A stretch of DNA of 14,440 nt, taken from contig JADGJL010000747.1 of NCBI GenBank assembly GCA_027600665.1, positions 1-14,440 on the forward strand. Reading direction: 5' to 3'. Both the position numbers and the translations under genes were made by a program. Positions 10,199 through 14,440 of the stretch are shown here, in pieces (within the stretch, counting starts at the first letter, position 1; every line of letters begins with the position of its first letter). The notes under the pieces are model-generated. The model did no database searches, had not been told where the DNA came from, and was given only the letters and a program-made list of their open reading frames with translations. This DNA comes from Irineochytrium annulatum. Its lineage: Eukaryota > Chytridiomycota > Chytridiomycetes > Chytridiales > Chytridiaceae.

Positions 10199-10328
10199 TA
10201 TGTCGCCAATATTTGAACCGGGACGCAGTAATTCTCGGCCGCCTTACAAGGACGAGATTAGGGATGGTAACGACCCAGGGCGGTCAAAATCGCCTCTTTC
10301 CACTAATCTTTTCTGGTCCACTAAAGCG
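10199..10328. promoter_or_regulatory. Short bidirectional promoter region, SPT6/TRM112
   Basis: Only 130 bases separate the divergent ATGs of SPT6 and TRM112, so both promoters and both 5' UTRs must share this stretch or overlap the neighbouring gene. I see no canonical TATA box. A pyrimidine stretch (CCTCTTTCCACTAATCTTTT, about 10292-10313) precedes the TRM112 start. Confidence 0.6.
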
Positions 10329-10874
10329 ATGAGGTAGCGTTGCGGGGTCCTGATCTTCTTACTGATGACGTTTGATTCTTCGATTAAGGTTGATAACGCA
10401 TAATATGCTGATGTGCCACGTTAAGGGCTGCACGTCCAACAACTTTCCACTTCGCCTTGAGGAGGTTGAAATGGAGAGAATAGAGGCCGATTACAACGAA
10501 TCGTTCCTTCGGCGAATGATGGTTAAGATAGACTGGCCTGCCATGGCCCAGACGGCGTTTGCGGTTCGCCTTTTGTTGCCCTGTGCCCCCGCTAACCCTG
10601 TTCAGTTGGGCATTGAAAAGCTTCCACAGGACCGGCCGGACGATGTTGACGAGGCCCTTTTGCGACGGATTCATGGCGTCATTATGGAGGTTCTATTGCT
10701 TGTCGTGTCGTTGCTTAACCTTCTTGTGAAGACCTCGGTGAAGTCAGGGCGCATGATCTGTCCAAATTGCAACCATGTATACCCCATAAAGGACGGCATC
10801 CCCAACATGCTTCTGATGGAAACGGTAACGTCTCACCCGTCTTGTCCCGTCTAACGAGGGCGAAGGAGTGCTAA
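10329..10874 (+). CDS. TRM112: Trm112, activating subunit of tRNA/rRNA/eRF1 methyltransferases
   Basis: Small zinc-binding partner that stabilises Trm9, Trm11, Mtq2 and Bud23 in yeast, linking tRNA, release-factor and 18S rRNA methylation. Exons: 10329-10333, 10389-10563, 10606-10689, 10732-10824, 10866-10874 (121 residues; yeast 135, human 125). The first coding segment is only ATGAG; splicing it to 10389 gives MRLITHNMLMC, matching the conserved MK(L/F)LT.N start. Without this junction the frame has a stop at 10366 and no suitable Met. Zinc ligands as in yeast are visible: C11, C16 and the CPNC pair, followed by HVYPIKDGIPNMLL. Introns 10564-10605 and 10690-10731 are both 42 nt, 3n and stopless with GTTC donors; removal restores IDWPAMAQTAFALGIEKLP and IHGVIMETSVKSGRMICPNC. 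The last intron (10825-10865) is uncertain: unspliced, the frame ends at 10854 with seven more residues. Confidence 0.92.
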
Positions 10875-10918
10875 ATTGTGGCAATTATTCTACCGCGCAC
10901 GGACACGACGCCTGCTTT

Positions 10919-10994
10919 GCAAATATCATAGTCATATATGGACTAGCGCAGTCCGTTGTCTGCAGCGCTTTAGTCGTAATCTTCCAATATTTGC
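10919..10994. repeat. Nested inverted repeat between TRM112 and TFB5
   Basis: Outer arms GCAAATAT (10919-10926) and ATATTTGC (10987-10994) are perfectly complementary. Inside them GACTAGCGC (10941-10949) pairs with GCGC-TT-TAGTC (10965-10975), leaving a 2-nt bulge. It lies in the 149-bp gap between the two genes and could fold in a transcript end or be a dyad regulatory site. It is short enough to be chance. Confidence 0.4.
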
Positions 10995-11023
10995 TGCTGA
11001 CAAGAAGTAAAAATTCTTAAGTT

Positions 11024-11323
11024 ATGGTGAAGGCCATCACAGGCGTCCTGATCGAATGGTTCTTCGTGCTTTCCACTGCCACGAGCTTACTTCGCGTCGC
11101 TTAGTGATGTTGCAGTCGCGCAAATAATGCAGGCGTTGGACAAGGACCTCCACTTCATCATTGAGATTTTGGACGACACCCATCTCTTCGTCGACGCAAG
11201 GAAGGTCAACGACGCACAGCTGGCGCTGGACGAGATCTTGGAAGCCAACACCTATCGGTAACAGCCCCCTGTGTGGCTCACGTTCTCATCCGTTATCATT
11301 CTAGCGCTGCAGGAGAGGACTGA
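11024..11323 (+). CDS. TFB5: TFIIH subunit Tfb5 (GTF2H5/TTDA homologue)
   Basis: Smallest TFIIH core subunit, which pairs with Tfb2 (p52) and supports XPB/Ssl2 in nucleotide excision repair and transcription initiation. Exons: 11024-11058, 11105-11257, 11305-11323 (68 residues; human 71, yeast 72). The start MVKAITGVLIECDVAVAQ aligns with the human and yeast N-termini, and ILDDTHLFV is the family's central signature (DIDDTHVFV in human). The first intron (11059-11104, 46 nt, donor GTTCTT) splits the cysteine codon of IECD. The second (11258-11304, 47 nt, GTAACA...CTAG) adds RAAGED before the stop; if retained, the protein ends at once after the same Arg. An in-frame TAA immediately upstream (11018-11020) supports this Met. 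TFB5 follows TRM112 on the same strand by about 150 bp. Confidence 0.93.
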
Positions 11324-11467
11324 CGGAGAGGGAGCTTGGTTGGTCTTCCCTTTACCACGCATATCGTAGTTATTTGCATCGGCTGTTCCGCCGTAGCAGC
11401 ATAAAACGATTCAATAACGCAGCTTTTTTGTTGTTAATTTTTCTTTTCCATAAAGAAATCGAAGACA

Positions 11468-12602
11468 ATGAGCGACATTCGCAACAAAATAAAGCGGACG
11501 GAGGTTTTCTACAAAGAGAAGGCTGCCAAGAATCAGGAAAAGCTCAAGCGGCGGATCCAGCAGAAGAAGGCCGAGAAGGAAAATCCAGACCTACGAGCGG
11601 AGAGGCTGGAGAGGAATGTGCCGAAGACACTGGAAAACACTAGGGAAACAGACGAAACCTTTGTTGGGGATGACGAGGAGGTAAATACTTCTTTCTTACT
11701 CGTCCGTTTTTTTATTTTCGTTACTTACTTCCAACATGTGCTGTCTAGATATTAGAGGCGGAGGAAGTGGATGAGTTTTCCTCGTACTTTAGGGGTCTGC
11801 CTCCAAAGATCCTTGTGACAACTAGCCGCAGGGCGTCACCGGTATGCAGCCGGAACGATTTGCAATCTAACCTGGCCAGAGTACCTTTCAATTCACCGAA
11901 GAACTCTGTTCGATATTCCCCAGTGCTCAATACGTGAAGAGAGGGTCGCAGTTTGAGGTGAAGAAGATCGTGGAGCTTGCGACGAAGCGAGAGTACACGG
12001 ACATCATCATTGTCAACGATGATAAGAAAGCGCCGAGTTAGTATTTGCATCTTACTCTTTCGGGATCTAAGTTGTTTAGACGCAATTACCATCATACATC
12101 TGCCGGACGGGCCGACCGCTCACTTCAAGCTCTCGAGCGTGAAGCTTAACCGAGATATTAAGGTGCGACCGCATTTCTAAGTGCTTTCTGACAAATTCTT
12201 AAGGGACATGGAAGATTAGGACCGGAAAAGCCCGAGCTCATCTTGAATAACTTCAACACAAGGCTCGGCCACACTATTGGCCGCATGTTCGCCTCCCTGT
12301 TCCCGCACGTGCCCGAATTTAAAGGACGGCAGGTCGCCACGCTTCACAACCAGCGGGACTTCATCTTTTTCAGAAGACATCGGTGTGGAACATGTCGCTA
12401 ATTTTAGCGGGTTTGCTGAAGACTTTGATTTCACAGGTACATATTTCGCGACGGTAAACGATGCGACCTCCAAGAAATCGGACCTCGTTTCACGTTGAAG
12501 CTGCGATGGCTGCAGAAGGGGACGTTCGACACGAAAGCGGGCGAGTATGAGTGGATGTTTAAGCCGGAGATGGAGACGTCGAGGAAGCGGTTCTTTTTGT
12601 AA
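11468..12602 (+). CDS. RPF1: Rpf1, Brix-domain 60S ribosome assembly factor
   Basis: Nucleolar assembly factor of the Imp4/Brix superfamily needed for pre-60S maturation. Exons: 11468-11680, 11749-11841, 11880-12036, 12080-12162, 12204-12382, 12437-12602 (296 residues; yeast 295). Residues 1-70 form a charged helical N-terminus ([13 protein letters not shown], then [14 protein letters not shown]) shared with yeast Rpf1. The Brix domain runs from PPKILVTTS to the C-terminus, with [66 protein letters not shown] and [13 protein letters not shown]. The [13 protein letters not shown] motif is the sigma70-like RNA-binding signature of the superfamily. Introns are 68, 38, 43, 41 and 54 nt; donors include GTTAGT and GTATGC. 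The [19 protein letters not shown] junction separates Rpf1 from Imp4 and Rpf2. The start has A at -3. Confidence 0.95.
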
Positions 12603-12782
12603 AAATTCATAATTTTAAAGCAACTTGCATGCAACTCCCAATGTCCACACAATGACTGGGCCATCAGAGCATCAGATCTGTTCAAGGCGGTCAAAAAGTC
12701 CAGATCATCTTGCTCATCGTCATTCGACTGATAAAGCCCAACATTCCCCAACGTCAACTACCTACTTATCAGCACGACCAAG
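12603..12782 (+). promoter_or_regulatory. Upstream region of the argininosuccinate synthase gene
   Basis: A 180-bp gap holds the 3' end of RPF1 and the promoter/leader of the arginine gene. It contains at least two upstream start codons: one at 12629 (eight codons, stop 12653-12655) and one at 12652 that stays open to the main start. A TGACTG hexamer at 12653 resembles only half of a Gcn4/Cpc1 site. No TATA box is clear. The transcription start is unknown, so leader content is inferred. Confidence 0.5.
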
Positions 12783-12786
12783 ATGA
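12652..12786 (+). other. Upstream ORF of 44 codons ending on the ATGA of argininosuccinate synthase
   Basis: The ATG at 12652 has A at -3 and reads MTGPSEHQICSRR for its first residues, with no stop until TGA at 12784-12786. That stop overlaps the main ATG at 12783 as ATGA. If the leader begins upstream of 12652, main-frame translation would depend on leaky scanning or on termination-coupled re-initiation. It has no recognisable homology, and it may be untranscribed promoter DNA. Confidence 0.35.
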
Positions 12787-14333
12787 CGGGAAAGAAGCTT
12801 GTTTTAGCGTACAGCGGCGGGTTGGACACGTCGTGCATTCTCGCATGGCTTCTTGACGAGGTACGTGCTGACAGCTTCTTTTGTCTACGACGCTGACACC
12901 GTGCAGGGCTATGAGGTGATCGCATACATGGCGGACATCGGCCAGGAGGAAGACTTCGAGGCTGCCAGGGAGAAAGCGCTGAAGATTGGCGCGTCCAAAG
13001 TCTTCATCGAGGTTTTCCACTGCGCTTTTGCCGTGCTGACGAGAATTAGGATTTGCGGAAGGAGTTTGTTGATGGCGTTGTGTTTTCTGCCGTTCAGGCG
13101 AACGCGTTGTACGAGGTTTGCAGTTCACTTCGTTGCTATGTGCTTACGTATATCCAGGGCGTTTACCTTTTGGGCACCTCGTTGGCCCGGCCTATCATCT
13201 GCAAGAAGCAGGTAAGGGGTGATCAGCTATTTCGCTGTATGCTGACGTGCATCGAGATCGAAATCGCGCAGGCGGAGGGCTGCAACTACGTGGCGCACGG
13301 CTGCACTGGGAAAGGAAACGACCAGGTCCGGTTCGAACTCGGTTACCTGGCACTGGAGCCCTCGATTCAAGTCGTTGCCCCTTGGCGGATTCCCGAGTTC
13401 TACGAGCGCTTCCCTGGCCGCTCCGCGCTCTTAGAGTACGCCGCGCAGAAGAACATCCCGGTTTTTCAAACGGCCGCGAAGCCCTGGTCGACGGACGAGA
13501 ACCTCTTTCACATCTCCTACGAGGCTGGTATCCTCGAGGATCCATCCGTCACGCCCCCGAAGGACATGTGGAAGCTGATTGTCGACCCTGAGGACGCGCC
13601 GTCGACCCCCGAGCGAATTGTGAGTGGCAGCCCCATTTGTAACTCGGTTATTAACGTAGGCTCGCAGGAGATCGTTTTCAAGGAGGGAAAGCCGATTTCC
13701 GTGACAAATACGTCCGATGGTACGAAGGTTACCGATTCGCTCGACTTGTTCCTGTATTTGAACCAGATGGGGCGGAAGCACGGCATTGGTCGCATCGACA
13801 TTGTCGAGAATCGATTCATTGGCATTAAGTCTCGGGGGTACGCATCGTCACTCGGAGTAAAGTCTAATTGGTTATAGATGTTACGAGACGCCCGGCGGAA
13901 CGATCCTTCGGGCCGCGCACGTTGACCTCGAGGGATTGACGTTGGACCGGGAGGTTCGCCGTCTGCGGGACCAATTCTCGCAACGTCTTGCGGAAATTAT
14001 TTACAACGGGTTCTGGTTCTCACCGGAGCGGGAGTTTATTATGTCGTCTGTCGAATGGAGCCAGAAGGCTGTTTCGGGATCTGTCCAGTGTATGTTTTTG
14101 GTTCGACGCCATTTACAATAAGCTAATGAAACGTTGTAGTGAAGCTATACAAGGGCAACGTTATCGTGGAAGGACGTCGGTCTGACATGTCGCTGTACGA
14201 TGAGAAGATTGCTTCTATGGACGTGGCCGGAGGCTTCAACCCTTCGGATTCCACCGGCTTCATCAACATCAACGCAATTCGGCTCAAGGCATATGTTCAG
14301 CAGAAGAAGAAGATCGACGGATCGGTGTTTTAA
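12783..14333 (+). CDS. ARG1: Argininosuccinate synthase
   Basis: Joins citrulline and aspartate using ATP to make argininosuccinate, the penultimate step of arginine synthesis (cytosolic in fungi). Exons: 12783-12860, 12907-13011, 13050-13115, 13158-13211, 13257-13837, 13878-14089, 14140-14333 (429 residues; family about 400-420). The N-terminal ATP pyrophosphatase loop is AYSGGLDTS at residues 9-17. Further signatures are [22 protein letters not shown] (citrulline/aspartate binding), [40 protein letters not shown] and [11 protein letters not shown]. Introns are 46, 38, 42, 45, 40 and 50 nt. The third and fourth are multiples of three without stops. The fourth uses a GAG acceptor at 13256 to keep IEIAQAEG as in the family; a CAG acceptor at 13271 would drop IEIAQ in frame. 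RPF1 lies 180 bp upstream, with an upstream ORF between. Confidence 0.97.
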
Positions 14334-14440
14334 TATGCATTCTTTAATACCTGAACAATCTATGTGGATATAGTGATTGATTTTGCATACTGTGTAGATC
14401 TCCAATTAGTTTGTGCGATATATATGGTCATCTCATCCTC
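14334..14440 (+). other. 3' flank of argininosuccinate synthase
   Basis: AT-rich downstream sequence without an open frame worth calling. It probably holds the 3' UTR; no canonical AATAAA is present (TTTAATA at about 14343 is the nearest). Confidence 0.5.

Noticed and set aside
12653..12658. TGACTG as a Gcn4/Cpc1 general amino-acid control site upstream of ARG1
   Set aside because: Only a half match to TGASTCA; a full palindromic site is absent from the 180-bp region.
10199..14440. Operon-like cluster of TRM112, TFB5, RPF1 and ARG1 on one strand
   Set aside because: Gaps of about 145-180 bp, separate introns and unrelated pathways fit ordinary compact fungal gene order; nothing shows co-transcription.

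Overview
The window is nuclear DNA of a fungus. It carries seven protein genes, all broken by many short GT-AG introns, and their products align best with fungal and other eukaryotic housekeeping proteins. I place about 38 introns by frame continuity and family alignment. Most are 38-52 nt, with CTAAC/CTGAC-like branch sites close to the acceptor. High intron density with tiny introns and mixed GC suggests a basidiomycete or another intron-rich fungus; I infer this and cannot name a genus. I see no rRNA, tRNA, CRISPR array or mobile element.

Layout. Positions 1-575 (minus): 5' part of a HIT-family hydrolase like Hnt1, with a 15-nt microexon; its 3' end lies outside the window. 576-1091: divergent intergenic region. 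1092-4680 (plus): an unrecognised protein of about 1,075 residues with an SH3-like N-terminus, long disordered stretches and two compact regions I cannot assign. 4681-4818: convergent gap. 4819-10198 (minus): complete SPT6 in 16 exons, about 1,575 residues. 10199-10328: a 130-bp divergent promoter region. 10329-10874 (plus): TRM112. 11024-11323 (plus): TFB5, the small TFIIH subunit. 11468-12602 (plus): RPF1, a 60S ribosome assembly factor. 12783-14333 (plus): argininosuccinate synthase.

The recognised genes serve basic information processing (Spt6 in Pol II elongation, Tfb5 in TFIIH, Trm112 in translation-related methylation, Rpf1 in ribosome assembly) plus arginine synthesis. Their closeness looks like ordinary fungal compactness, not a dedicated operon-like system, and I found no clear undescribed multi-gene system. 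What deserves a second look is the gene structure: introns at the lower size limit, non-consensus donors with T at +3, several stopless 3n introns, a 15-nt microexon, a 5-nt first coding segment, an upstream ORF that ends on the arginine gene's start codon, and the unassigned SH3-like protein.
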